Positions 6,830 to 15,737 of a stretch of 45,530 nucleotides of DNA are shown one piece after another. A model generated the notes under the pieces. The model made no database searches. It was not told where the DNA came from and saw only the letters and a program-made list of their open reading frames with translations. The stretch is from assembly GCA_937864365.1 (NCBI GenBank), contig CALMJT010000084.1, positions 1-45,530 on the forward strand, written 5' to 3'. Position 1 is the first letter of the stretch. The number at the start of each line of letters is the position of its first letter. This stretch comes from an uncultured Alteromonadales bacterium (GTDB taxonomy: Bacteria; Pseudomonadota; Gammaproteobacteria; Pseudomonadales; Cellvibrionaceae). Position numbers and translations under genes: made by a program.

Positions 6830-6853
6830 AATTTGTAATTCGTCAATATTGAC
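6775..6853 (-). promoter_or_regulatory. Leader promoter region with dyad and tandem hairpins
   Basis: A 12-bp perfect palindrome GTCAATATTGAC (6842-6853) overlaps a TTGACG that can act as a -35 element for leftward transcription; the -10 is unclear. Downstream, CACCGG-CAAAAT-CCGGTG and TCAGGA-TTGGCC-TCCTGA form two contiguous hairpins in the RNA. The palindrome may bind a repressor. Confidence 0.5.
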
Positions 6854-6894
6854 TTATAACATGGTCAAAAAAACACACCTATGGCTAATCCCTT

Positions 6895-7176
6895 TTAGAG
6901 CTTTGCATCTTCTAGCTTCACATTATCAGGCGTATATTTTTCGTAATAGTGTGTCCTAGTAGCATTAACGTTCATTGCAGTGCAGTCTGTAATTTCATAT
7001 CTAAATAGAAAGTTTCCTTTACTATCATATTCTTTAAATGTAATTAGATCGCAATCTTGTCCATGGCTTTGATCGCGTTTATGGTTTGCATGTATCAGAT
7101 AATTTCCCGCTTTGATACCCAAAAGCTCTTGATAGTTGTCACATTCTTTTTGCTTCCAGTCTTCTTGCTTTTCCAT
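6895..7176 (-). CDS. Hypothetical 93-aa protein
   Basis: A soluble small protein with no known domain. The middle (AGNYLIHANHKRDQSHGQDC) and 'SKGNFLFRYEITDC' suggest a small beta-rich fold. A ribosome binding site (AAGGAG) precedes the ATG. It is probably co-transcribed with the lipoprotein gene upstream at 7203-7880, with a 26-bp gap. It lies in the accessory slot between rha and parDE, so cargo is likely. Function unknown. Confidence 0.6.
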   Translation of the reverse strand: MEKQEDWKQKECDNYQELLGIKAGNYLIHANHKRDQSHGQDCDLITFKEYDSKGNFLFRYEITDCTAMNVNATRTHYYEKYTPDNVKLEDAKL

Positions 7177-7202
7177 TGTTTTGACTCCTTAATTATCTAT
7201 TT

Positions 7203-7880
7203 TTAAAGTTGTGCATTATTAAAATTACGAATTACTTTGTATTTTATATACTGATTATTGGCTTCGATAATCTCAATGCTTGCTCCTTTGTAACCAATGG
7301 TTTTAGATTCTGAAAGGTCGTATTCAACATTATTATTAAACGCTGGGCGGGCAAGGCTATTTGAGAATTCGCGATAGCCTATATTAATTTTATTACCAAC
7401 CGTGCCGTTATAAATAAGCGTTTGTTGAAAAGAATCAGCGGATAAAATTGGTTTTTTACGACGCTCAAATGCACCAGAATTTACGCACGTTAGTGCACTC
7501 GCGGTATCGATAATACAAATTTTGTTGCTATTTTTGTACACGATAACAGCCTGCCATTTACCGCCAAAAAACGAGTTCACTACATCGCCAGAGTCATCAC
7601 CGCCAGACGGCAAATAGGTTTCTGTTTTTTTATCTTCTCCGCGCTTTAAATAATAACCCGGCAAAATATCATAGTAAGGAACATCGATCTTGCTCGATAC
7701 GTAGATAGCATCGTGCTCAGCGTAAATTCCTTGGCGCAACAATACATCACCAACGTAGGCGGTATTTATCGAATCTAATGGTGGCTCGCTCACCTGTGTT
7801 GTTTGCGGTGTGTAATTAAAGTCTGGCGTGGCACAGGCGGTTAACAGCACAGCTATAAGTGATAAAAAGATAGCTTTCAC
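7203..7880 (-). CDS. Predicted lipoprotein
   Basis: The N-terminus MKAIFLSLIAVLLTACATPD is a short signal with the lipobox LTAC, so the mature protein should be lipid-anchored at Cys16. The rest (~210 residues) is beta-rich and unrecognised. It would reside in the periplasm or outer membrane. As prophage cargo it could act in surface modification or superinfection exclusion; Cor-like and LlpA-type phage lipoproteins do this, but no sequence similarity to them is evident. It is the first gene of a two-gene leftward operon and divergent from 8056. Confidence 0.75.
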   Translation of the reverse strand: MKAIFLSLIAVLLTACATPDFNYTPQTTQVSEPPLDSINTAYVGDVLLRQGIYAEHDAIYVSSKIDVPYYDILPGYYLKRGEDKKTETYLPSGGDDSGDVVNSFFGGKWQAVIVYKNSNKICIIDTASALTCVNSGAFERRKKPILSADSFQQTLIYNGTVGNKINIGYREFSNSLARPAFNNNVEYDLSESKTIGYKGASIEIIEANNQYIKYKVIRNFNNAQL

Positions 7881-8055
7881 GTAGTTTTCCTTATATGTAT
7901 ATATGTCTTGTAAGAATGAACCGGATTTTATCGAATTGGAAAATTAAACCGATCAGTTAGGATGATAGTTGCGCCAAACCTGTTATTTATACAGAGGGAT
8001 CGAAAGCAGTTTTTAGACACTATGTACTAAATTGACTAAGAGAGCGCTTTGAAAA

Positions 8056-8601
8056 ATGAATAAGAATGAAGAGAAACAAACCTTAAGTTTTGAAAACCTA
8101 TGGGATATGTACGAATCGTTTAGGGATGAAAAAAATAAATTATCAGATTTTGCGTTAAATTTTGCTACAAGAACTACCACCTTGTTTTTAAGTGTTCCCT
8201 CTTTTTTAAGGGTTTTTGTTTTTTTAGGTGGCGTTAAGGTTTTATTTGACCTTTATAAAGATGAGCCTCTTAAATTCTTTGATAGCATCAACTTCTTAAA
8301 TTTATCCATTATTCCTTTAGCTCTTCTTTTGGCATATTTATGGCCAAAGTTAGAAAATCAACTAAATTATCTTCAGTCTAAAATAGAAACCTGTAACACC
8401 AAAAAAAATAAATTATTTATTTTTTTAGCGGAGAGATATCCCCACGAATTTGAATTAATACGAGAAGAAGAAAGCACTTCGACTGTAAATAACCATTTTA
8501 TTTCTGTTGCAAAGGCGTTCAGGTATTATTTGATTATTCTTCTGATGGTAGTGGGAATGGTTGAAATTTTTGCATTTTTGTATCTTAAAGGATTTATTTG
8601 A
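8056..8601 (+). CDS. Hypothetical membrane protein with long cytoplasmic segment
   Basis: 181 residues with a hydrophilic N-terminus (~35 aa), two hydrophobic stretches around residues 48-70 and 78-96, a lysine-rich central helix, and a C-terminal membrane span (about residues 158-178). The hairpin-helix-span layout resembles small membrane effectors found in defence loci, but no family is assigned. Low-GC codon use fits the other cargo genes. It is followed after 38 bases by the DUF5131 gene, possibly in one transcript. Confidence 0.6.
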   Translation: MNKNEEKQTLSFENLWDMYESFRDEKNKLSDFALNFATRTTTLFLSVPSFLRVFVFLGGVKVLFDLYKDEPLKFFDSINFLNLSIIPLALLLAYLWPKLENQLNYLQSKIETCNTKKNKLFIFLAERYPHEFELIREEESTSTVNNHFISVAKAFRYYLIILLMVVGMVEIFAFLYLKGFI

Positions 8602-8639
8602 AAGCTTAGTTTCGAAATATTTATTTTGAGTGACTATAT

Positions 8640-9371
8640 ATGAGTAAAATTGAGTGGACTGAACAAACGTGGAACCCTGTAACGGGTTGCACAAAAGTAT
8701 CGCCAGGTTGCAAACATTGTTATGCAGAAACGATGGCAAAGCGTTTAAAAGCCATGGGAGCACCCGGTTACGATAATGGTTTTGAATTAAGCTTGTTACC
8801 CGAGCGTTTAAAGCAACCGTTACAACGTCGTAAACCGACGATGTATTTTGTGAATTCTATGAGCGACCTTTTTCAAGAAGGTGTACCTGATTTGTTTATT
8901 GATCAGGTTATGACCACAATTAAAGCAACACCGCATCATACGTATCAAATTTTAACCAAACGCAGCGCTAATATGCGCCGGTATTTTGAGACGCGAGAAG
9001 TACCGGTTAATGCTTGGCTGGGCGTTTCGGTAGAAGACCAAAAGTACGGTAAACCTAGAATTCCCGATTTGGCCGCTATAAACGCACGTACACGCTTTTT
9101 GTCGATTGAACCTTTGTTAGAAGACTTGGGTAGCATTCCGCTTGATGGCATTCACTGGGTTATTGTTGGCGGCGAATCGGGCATAGGTGCGCGACCTATG
9201 CAAGAGTCTTGGGCGCTGAACATACGCAACCAGTGCTTGAATGCAGGTGTCGATTTCTTCTTTAAACAATGGGGCGCTTGGGGCGCAGACGGTATTCATA
9301 GAAACAAAAAGGCAAATGGCCGAGTGCTTGATGGCAAAGTATGGGATGAGATACCGGCGATAGCGGTGTGA
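8640..9371 (+). CDS. Phage Gp37/Gp68-family (DUF5131) radical-SAM-like protein
   Basis: The start MSKIEWTEQTWNPVTGCTKV and the cysteine cluster C17-x6-C24-x2-C27 (GCTKVSPGCKHCYAE) are the family hallmark, likely an iron-sulfur/SAM site. The sequence continues with SMSDLFQEGVP, ILTKRSANM, WLGVSVEDQ, and GGESG.GARPM near the C-terminus. At 243 residues it is full length. The family is common in phages and mobile elements and its substrate is unknown. It sits in the accessory slot upstream of the convergent parDE locus. Confidence 0.85.
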   Translation: MSKIEWTEQTWNPVTGCTKVSPGCKHCYAETMAKRLKAMGAPGYDNGFELSLLPERLKQPLQRRKPTMYFVNSMSDLFQEGVPDLFIDQVMTTIKATPHHTYQILTKRSANMRRYFETREVPVNAWLGVSVEDQKYGKPRIPDLAAINARTRFLSIEPLLEDLGSIPLDGIHWVIVGGESGIGARPMQESWALNIRNQCLNAGVDFFFKQWGAWGADGIHRNKKANGRVLDGKVWDEIPAIAV

Positions 9372-9382
9372 TATTTTTGGGA

Positions 9383-9683
9383 TTAACGGATGATCTTTTT
9401 ATAATCCATTTTTTGCCCAAGCACACGTACGATTCTTATATCACCGTTGGCAAGCACCTTAAAAAAGATGATTTCATTGCCGGTTAGGATACTTCTAAGA
9501 CCGGCTCTTAGGTCACTTCTGTCCAGTCCGTGGAGTTCGCTGTTGGCGAGTTTTTGAAGCGTGGATTCAATTTTATCTTTGTAGGAACTTGCTTGATGGA
9601 ATCCAAATTCTTGAATTCCCCTTACTAATATTTTTTGCAGATCTGTTGCAGCACGTTTTGGAATAGACGTAGTTACCAGCCAT
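9383..9683 (-). pseudogene. parE: ParE-type toxin, frameshifted near its start
   Basis: The body (AATDLQKILVRGIQEFGFHQ..., then LRAGLRSILTGNEIIFFKVL, ending RIVRVLGQKMDYKKIIR) is a typical ParE gyrase-poisoning toxin. The expected start, ATG at 9683 overlapping the parD stop, reads MAGNYVYSK and then leaves the ParE frame: one extra A in an AAAA run moves the body to another frame. No ATG or GTG lies in the body frame near the start. The toxin is therefore likely inactive unless frameshifting occurs. Confidence 0.75.
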
Positions 9684-9930
9684 TCTGTCCGGCTTCCTTC
9701 ACCGCTTGCTCAAAGATTTGTTGTGTAGTAAGGGTTGAATCTGGACTGTTAAGACCTTCATCTATTAAAGCAAGCAGACGTTTGCGCTTGCTGGCGGGCG
9801 TCTCTTGACTGAATAGATCCATGGCTTTGTGTAGCACTTCGTTAGAGTCTCTAAACGCGCCAGACTGCACCAGCTCATCAATAATGGCTTGCTCTTCTTT
9901 GGTTGGTAAGAAAGCGATTTGTTTAGACAT
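9673..9930 (-). CDS. parD: ParD-type antitoxin
   Basis: 85 residues with an N-terminal ribbon-helix-helix-like region (IAFLPTKEEQAIIDELVQSG, then RDSNEVLHKAMDLF) and the tail KRKRLLALIDEGLNSPDSTL typical of ParD. It represses its own operon and neutralises ParE in the family. Its 3' end overlaps the parE start by 11 bases. A 57-bp near-copy of its 3' end remains in the relic at 3721-3780, showing that parDE was a fixed feature of this prophage lineage. Confidence 0.8.
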   Translation of the reverse strand: MSKQIAFLPTKEEQAIIDELVQSGAFRDSNEVLHKAMDLFSQETPASKRKRLLALIDEGLNSPDSTLTTQQIFEQAVKEAGQNGW

Positions 9931-10031
9931 GCAAAACCTATGGCTGTTAAGTGAATTCCAGAACCTTATAGGCAGTATAATTTACACCCAATAGAATTGG
10001 AATCAACGCTTTCCACCCATCCCCATCACTC

Positions 10032-10787
10032 TCACCCATCATAAACCCCAGCATCTATTACGCAGGTTATATTGCTTTGCCAGTAGGGCGAGGCTATCCA
10101 GCTGCCACCACCTATGTTTTGTGAATAGAGAACAGAGCTTTCGGCGATAAGTTGGTTGCCGTTTTTACGTATGCCACCGGCGGCAAAGTCTAGGGTGTCG
10201 CCGCCTTCGAATTGTGGGCGATCTATGGCGCGGTATACGCCTGCAAAGAAGGGTGTGGTGCTAATGGCTATTTTTTTGTTTTGCGCTTGTGCTGGTAGGT
10301 TTACGGTAGCACCGCCCAGTGCCCATTCGCTGGTAATGATACCGCCACCAGTGCTGGTGAATACGTCTGACGAGCGATTGATTTGAATAGCTGCTAGGGC
10401 AACCAAAGGGCGGCTGGCTGAGCTAAACGCAAAGCCGCCTTGGGCGTTGTAAATGTTTATGCCCCAACCGCTGTTGGTACCGGTACCGGCTAAAAATACG
10501 TAAGCTTCGATATTAATACCCGCACGACCCCAAAAGCCTACCCGCCATTGACCATTTGCGTAAAACAAATTTGCCAACACATACAAATTGCCCGCTTGCG
10601 TGCTGTTTTGCGGTACGTAGTAAATAACTGGCGGTGTGTTTTGGTTGGTTACACCGGTGGCAAGGTTTACCACGGTGGCGTTGTCAGAAATATTGCCGGT
10701 GATTTTGCGCTGAAAATTCAGCATGTTAACACTGGTGCCAATCAGGGTTTTACCGGCGTTGTTTTTAAATTCTATTCCGTGGGTCAT
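10032..10787 (-). CDS. Tail-tip associated protein, 251 aa
   Basis: The glycine-, asparagine- and beta-rich composition is typical of phage tail-tip or fibre appendages. Its N-terminus (MTHGIEFKNNAGKTLIG) resembles that of the next gene upstream (MSFGFEIYDANGRLTLS), so both may dock to the same site on the central hub. It is the last gene of the late operon, 9 bases after its neighbour. In lambda-like phages this position past gpJ often holds host-range or decoration proteins. Confidence 0.6.
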   Translation of the reverse strand: MTHGIEFKNNAGKTLIGTSVNMLNFQRKITGNISDNATVVNLATGVTNQNTPPVIYYVPQNSTQAGNLYVLANLFYANGQWRVGFWGRAGINIEAYVFLAGTGTNSGWGINIYNAQGGFAFSSASRPLVALAAIQINRSSDVFTSTGGGIITSEWALGGATVNLPAQAQNKKIAISTTPFFAGVYRAIDRPQFEGGDTLDFAAGGIRKNGNQLIAESSVLYSQNIGGGSWIASPYWQSNITCVIDAGVYDG

Positions 10788-10796
10788 TGTTGTGGG

Positions 10797-11141
10797 TTAT
10801 CGGCCATACACGTTGATGGTTGCGCGTTCGTAGTTAAAGGCATTGTTGGCGCGGTTACCTAGGCCGTAGTAATCGGCCAACCATTGCCAGGTTAGTGTTT
10901 TGTTGGTTTGGTTTAGGGTTAGTTGGCAAATTCCCGAACCACCAGACGCCAACAAGCTGCCCGTATTAAAGGCGATTAGCTCGGCGGCGAGAGTTAGATC
11001 ATTTGGCATGGTTGAATAGCTGCGTGAGCCATTGCCGTTTACCCGCTGCACGTCGAAGGTATCGATTAACACCCACGCAACAGATTCGCTAGACAGCGTT
11101 AAACGCCCATTGGCATCGTATATTTCAAATCCAAAACTCAT
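10797..11141 (-). CDS. Small tail-tip associated protein, 114 aa
   Basis: A beta-rich protein immediately downstream of the gpJ-like hub gene, 4 bases apart. Its start resembles the start of the 251-aa protein, suggesting a shared attachment domain (about residues 1-60). The precise function is unknown; a hub-binding tail appendage is the best reading from context. Confidence 0.55.
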   Translation of the reverse strand: MSFGFEIYDANGRLTLSSESVAWVLIDTFDVQRVNGNGSRSYSTMPNDLTLAAELIAFNTGSLLASGGSGICQLTLNQTNKTLTWQWLADYYGLGNRANNAFNYERATINVYGR

Positions 11142-11145
11142 GTGA

Positions 11146-14100
11146 TTACGCCAAGTTACCGATTTTTACGCGCAGCGTGTTGGCGTTATCAAAGACGCGT
11201 ATTTGATCGTTGGTAATTTCTAGACGGGCGCCGATTGTGGCACTGCGAATATCGAGCTGGCCTTTAAATACCAGTTGATTACTGGAGCTGTTTAGGTAAA
11301 ACAAGCCGTTGGCATCGGTTACTGCGCTGCCGGTGCCAATCCAGATGGGATAATTACCGCTAGACGAGATTCGCACCCGTAAATCCGTACCACTGGTTGT
11401 TTGTACAGTACCTGCGGTAATTAAGCCAATATTTGAAGTTAGCGCCGACAGTTCGCTAATGAACATTTTATCGGCAGTAATGGTATTGGCGCGTAAATGG
11501 CCGCCTTCTAGCGTTAAAAATTGTACGTGGCCACCGGTGATTTGCTGGCTAACAATGTGTTGCGAGTAGATTAAATTGGCGGTTAGGTGCGGCGTTAATA
11601 TTGCGCCATCGCTAATGTCAGTTGAGCGCACCGGAAATTTCGCCACAATGCCGGCCAATTCTTCTTGAATAGGCGTAAGGTCTACAACAACCGGCGTTAC
11701 GGTGTATTGGCCAGAAACATTCAATTCGCTATCACCCCAAACATCTACGGCGGCAACGCGCACGTAATAGGTTTGGCCTTCTTCTAGCGGTACGCCAATT
11801 ACTGGGTCACGGCTGCGATTCACAACCAAGTTGGCGTTGTTTGGGGTAAAGCCATCAACCGTGCTTACCCAAACAGAAATGCCGGTAATGTCGGTATCGG
11901 CTGGCTGATCAAACCTTACCAAGGCTTGGCCGGTTAGGCCCTCAACCACTAAATTATTGAGTTGCGCCGGTGGCGGGTTAAATACAGCGAGCGTGGCGGC
12001 GGCTTGGCTAACTCTGCCTTCGCCATCGATGGCGAAGACTTCTACGGTGAAGCGACGGCCCACACCAAAATCTTGCGCGGTGTTGCCGTGAATTTCAAAC
12101 GTATTGCCTTGCACGTTATTTTGCGCAAATTTTTGCACGCCATTTACGGATAACACCACGCGATGATTGACCGTGAACGATTCCCACTGCACGCGTAAAA
12201 ACGGCCCCGCGAACGGCTCACTTAATTGCAAGTTGGTTGGCGCTGGCGGCGGTAAACTTAGCGAATCAGAGATATCTACAATTACTTGGGCGAAGTTGCC
12301 ACGAAAAATGTTTTGGCCCGCTACGCGATAAATATAAATATCGTCGTTTACCAATTCTGGATTCGGCCGCGCGGTGTATTCTGGCTGTGTGGTGTAGCCT
12401 AAACCCAAGTCGTTAAAAGTATTTCCGCCATCAGTTGAGACCTGAATAATATAGCGATCGGCATTGCGGCCTTGCCAATTTAAATGCACCACGGGAGACT
12501 CTTCGGTACCGGTCACCACGGCGGTTAATGATTCCACCACGGGCGCGACTATGTTGACGTCGGGTACTTGGTTAATGGGTGGCACTTGCAGGCCATCGGC
12601 GGCAATGTAAACGTCTTGGTCATCCACAAAGCCTTGCAGGCGATAACGATTGCCTTGTTGTGGCGTTATGCGCTCTACCTTTACGCGGTAAATAAATTCT
12701 ACGCCTTCACCGAGTGCGAACATGGGGCGGCGAATATTGCGATCGCCTCGCCATTCCATGGCGGTTTGGTCGAGCAATTGCGGATTGGTTAAACGCACGC
12801 GATTGCGCGCGGTTTTAACGACGGGAATTAATTCGCCGGGCGTGCCATCGGTATTGCGAATTACAATAAATGGGTTGGTTAAATCGGGAATGTTTTCGGT
12901 AAGGGTAAGCTCATCAACACCATTCCAACTGATTACGTCGCCACTGATCTGATCAGGCCCCTGAGCGCTAAACATGTAATGCGATACCGCAACTACATCG
13001 TGATAAAACGGAATTATTCCAGACAGGCCAGTTTCGAACGTAATGGTTTCGCGGCGGTATTGGTTAACGGCAACAATATAAATACCGTATAAATAGGCCT
13101 GTTCGCGACTGGTAATGCCAAAGGCATCAATGCGGCTTGGGTTAAGTGCTTGGCTGCCGGGTAGGGCACACAAAACTTCTTGCTGAATGTAATTATGGTC
13201 GCGGTCAAAGTAGCGAATAATTACGGCGTCGGCGGTTTGGTCTTCAATAATGCTGTGATTTATTTTTAATGAATTACGCACAATGTTGCGCTGGGTAAAC
13301 ATGGCGGTGGGTTGCGGGTTGTAACCGTCGTAAACCATAGTGTACACACCGGCGCGATCTACCGGCGAGGCTCTGCAACAAGCGGCGATTTTGGTGAGCG
13401 CATCCCACACGGTGCCTTGGGTATCAAACACGCCGTTAAATTCAAAACCTTGTTCGTCGCAAAATAATGCGAATTCGTAAAGTTGATTTAAATCGATGTA
13501 GGCATCACTGCGCTTACCACCGTATTGCGATCGCGCGACGTCGATAAACGCCCATACCGGATTATTGGTGAGCACGTTTTCGGTGTAGCCATTTTGCGGG
13601 TGCCAGGTGGCAATACGAGCATTAACCACCACATTAAATTTAGACAGCGCATTGTTGCCAAGCTGCTCACTGGCGCGAATTTTTACAGCAAGACGCGTGG
13701 TATTGGTGGGTGGGTTGCCATCAACTAAAAAGCCTTTTAATTGGGACCACACTAAATTGTCGCTGTAACGCAACTCATCTTGCTCAGGTGTTAAACGAGT
13801 CATGCGAACTTGGTAACGACCAGGCTCGACTACATAATTAAAGGTTCTGCGAATCGCATCGCGATTATCACCAGTAAAGGTTTCGGTACCCAAATCAAAC
13901 CAGTTATTAAGCGGTTGATCGTTGTCATCAATAAGTCGAGCTTCGAATTTAAAATCAACCGAATATTGGCGAGGCGTGCCACTGTTGTTGGTGCGATAAA
14001 TTCCCGCTTGTGCTACTACATCGCAAACAATACGCGAAATTTTTGTGCCTTGACCATTTACGACGTAATCGCCTAATTGTTGCGACTCTAAATTTAAATT

Positions 14101-14781
14101 TGAAACCTCGGTAGAAGTAACCACCGCAGCAGGAAACAGCATAGAGTTATTGCCCGGTGGAATAATTTCATATTCAAAGTCGGCAAGGCTGCCAACGGGC
14201 GTATTGTCGTAACGCGCCGAATTAATATCAACATCAACATTGCCAAGACTGATTTCAAATAATTCATAAATAACTTGGTCGTCACCGTTTTCGTATTCGG
14301 TAAATGAGGTCGCGCCTAAATCTGGCCACACGCGCATGGTGCCATACACTCGCGGTTTAGGTTGACCAAAACGAATGCGGTTACCACGTGACGATACGTT
14401 GTAGGTTGAGCTGGGTTCTTCACCAATTGCCGAGTTGGGTAAATCGGTTGGGTTTACGCCTTGTAAATTCAGCAATGACGTAACGGCATTGATGACAATG
14501 AGCCAGTTGTTTAATAAAAAATTAAAGGCGCCGCTTGAGACTACCGGACACAATGAAATAACGTCGTTTGTTTGTAATTGGCTATTAAAGCTCGCAGCAC
14601 CTTCTACCGTATCGTTTAAAACAAATTGGTCGTTTAGGTGCACTAAATACGGTTGGCTGTGTATTTGCTCAATTAAGTTGTGATGCTGTAGGGCATCGTT
14701 AACGGTTAGGCATTCATCAACGGAATGAATTTTATAATCGGTTGGGTTTAACGCATCGTTAAATAAAACAATAGTCGGCAT
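11146..14781 (-). CDS. J: Central tail fibre / host-specificity protein J
   Basis: 1211 residues, about the length of lambda gpJ. The N-terminal ~110 residues look like a gpI/TipJ-type domain. The central part carries hub motifs (PKPRVYGTMRVWPDLGA, NPVWAFIDVARSQYGGKRS, INHSIIEDQTADAVIIRYF). Two to three fibronectin type III modules lie at about 730-1000. The C-terminal ~120 residues (IGLITAGTVQTTSG) form the receptor-proximal end. It forms the tail tip, contacts the host receptor and starts DNA delivery. It overlaps the NlpC/P60 gene by one base. Confidence 0.9.
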   Translation of the reverse strand: MPTIVLFNDALNPTDYKIHSVDECLTVNDALQHHNLIEQIHSQPYLVHLNDQFVLNDTVEGAASFNSQLQTNDVISLCPVVSSGAFNFLLNNWLIVINAVTSLLNLQGVNPTDLPNSAIGEEPSSTYNVSSRGNRIRFGQPKPRVYGTMRVWPDLGATSFTEYENGDDQVIYELFEISLGNVDVDINSARYDNTPVGSLADFEYEIIPPGNNSMLFPAAVVTSTEVSNLNLESQQLGDYVVNGQGTKISRIVCDVVAQAGIYRTNNSGTPRQYSVDFKFEARLIDDNDQPLNNWFDLGTETFTGDNRDAIRRTFNYVVEPGRYQVRMTRLTPEQDELRYSDNLVWSQLKGFLVDGNPPTNTTRLAVKIRASEQLGNNALSKFNVVVNARIATWHPQNGYTENVLTNNPVWAFIDVARSQYGGKRSDAYIDLNQLYEFALFCDEQGFEFNGVFDTQGTVWDALTKIAACCRASPVDRAGVYTMVYDGYNPQPTAMFTQRNIVRNSLKINHSIIEDQTADAVIIRYFDRDHNYIQQEVLCALPGSQALNPSRIDAFGITSREQAYLYGIYIVAVNQYRRETITFETGLSGIIPFYHDVVAVSHYMFSAQGPDQISGDVISWNGVDELTLTENIPDLTNPFIVIRNTDGTPGELIPVVKTARNRVRLTNPQLLDQTAMEWRGDRNIRRPMFALGEGVEFIYRVKVERITPQQGNRYRLQGFVDDQDVYIAADGLQVPPINQVPDVNIVAPVVESLTAVVTGTEESPVVHLNWQGRNADRYIIQVSTDGGNTFNDLGLGYTTQPEYTARPNPELVNDDIYIYRVAGQNIFRGNFAQVIVDISDSLSLPPPAPTNLQLSEPFAGPFLRVQWESFTVNHRVVLSVNGVQKFAQNNVQGNTFEIHGNTAQDFGVGRRFTVEVFAIDGEGRVSQAAATLAVFNPPPAQLNNLVVEGLTGQALVRFDQPADTDITGISVWVSTVDGFTPNNANLVVNRSRDPVIGVPLEEGQTYYVRVAAVDVWGDSELNVSGQYTVTPVVVDLTPIQEELAGIVAKFPVRSTDISDGAILTPHLTANLIYSQHIVSQQITGGHVQFLTLEGGHLRANTITADKMFISELSALTSNIGLITAGTVQTTSGTDLRVRISSSGNYPIWIGTGSAVTDANGLFYLNSSSNQLVFKGQLDIRSATIGARLEITNDQIRVFDNANTLRVKIGNLA

Positions 14782-15188
14782 TATGGCGATGGGTACCGGT
14801 AAAATTGAGTAATGGATTTACCGCATTCGTGAATGCGATTTATAGGTGTGCAAACAACGTGGTTTTCTAAGGCGTGTAATACATAGCCCGAGCGGCCTTG
14901 TATCGATAAATCAGGCTCAATATAAATACCCACGTGGTTCATTAAGCGTTGCGGGTCGTTTACATCACACATGGCCACCACGTCTAATTCTTGCGGAATT
15001 ACTTTTGATGTAAACCAACCTAACATAGGGTTGGTTTTGCATTCGTGAATAACGGCATCGGTATTTATGGCCGATACCGCAACACGATTCAAAGTAATGT
15101 TTAATTCGTTTTTATAAACCGTGCGCACAAACGACCAGCACGGTGCGCAACTGCTAGGCTGCTCGCCAAGGTATTTGGTAATGTTCAT
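14781..15188 (-). CDS. NlpC/P60-type tail-tip peptidase (gpK-like)
   Basis: 135 residues with the papain-like triad order: Cys in SCAPCWSFV (about residues 14-17), His in NHVGIYI (about residue 85) and a second His nearby (VLHALENH). In lambda, gpK carries a JAB domain plus NlpC/P60; here only the NlpC/P60 part is present. It likely cuts peptidoglycan during DNA entry or tail assembly. It sits between the gpL-like gene and gpJ, as in lambda. Confidence 0.75.
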   Translation of the reverse strand: MNITKYLGEQPSSCAPCWSFVRTVYKNELNITLNRVAVSAINTDAVIHECKTNPMLGWFTSKVIPQELDVVAMCDVNDPQRLMNHVGIYIEPDLSIQGRSGYVLHALENHVVCTPINRIHECGKSITQFYRYPSP

Positions 15189-15194
15189 AAGAAA

Positions 15195-15737
15195 TTAATC
15201 GACAATGCCAGGATTGGTAATTGCGGAGTATTCAACGTTGGGGAATTTTTGATTAGCCGAATTACGGTAACCCACCGTAATGGCTACTTGCGTGGAACTG
15301 ATGGCTACACTGCGCGCCTGTTGATGCAAGACCGAGGGTTTACCGATGGCGGTTTGCGTATGCACATTAAAGGTAAATAAACGCACCGTGCAATCGATAG
15401 GAATATTGGTTTTACCGGCTTGGCGAATATACCCTTGCACCAACGCCGACACCGCATCTAATCGTAAAGTGCCGGTACTGTCTACATCGGTATTGATTTC
15501 AGGCTCATCAAACTGACCGGCGACCATTAAAAATTCGACAGTTTCACCGGCATTAAACGGCGCGTTGTCTTCTAACGGTAAACGAATAACACGTTCACGA
15601 CGCACGCCACGATACGTAACCACACGAATAATTTCACCAAAGGTAGGGTGGCGAAATTCAAACGCAAAAATCTTACTAATATTAGGATCAACCCGCGCTA
15701 ATGCTTCGCGCTGTGCGAGGTCTTCTATGGTGGGCAT
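15195..15737 (-). CDS. Minor tail protein in gpL position (DUF1833-like)
   Basis: 180 residues, beta-rich, with FEFRHPTFGEIIRVVTYRGV near the N-terminus and a repeated 'AVSALVQGYIRQAG' helix. The position between the tail fibre genes and the NlpC/P60 gene is that of lambda gpL, a tail-tip scaffold. The sequence looks closer to the DUF1833 phage family than to gpL; this family call is from memory. A one-base overlap links it to the upstream 99-aa gene. Confidence 0.6.
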   Translation of the reverse strand: MPTIEDLAQREALARVDPNISKIFAFEFRHPTFGEIIRVVTYRGVRRERVIRLPLEDNAPFNAGETVEFLMVAGQFDEPEINTDVDSTGTLRLDAVSALVQGYIRQAGKTNIPIDCTVRLFTFNVHTQTAIGKPSVLHQQARSVAISSTQVAITVGYRNSANQKFPNVEYSAITNPGIVD

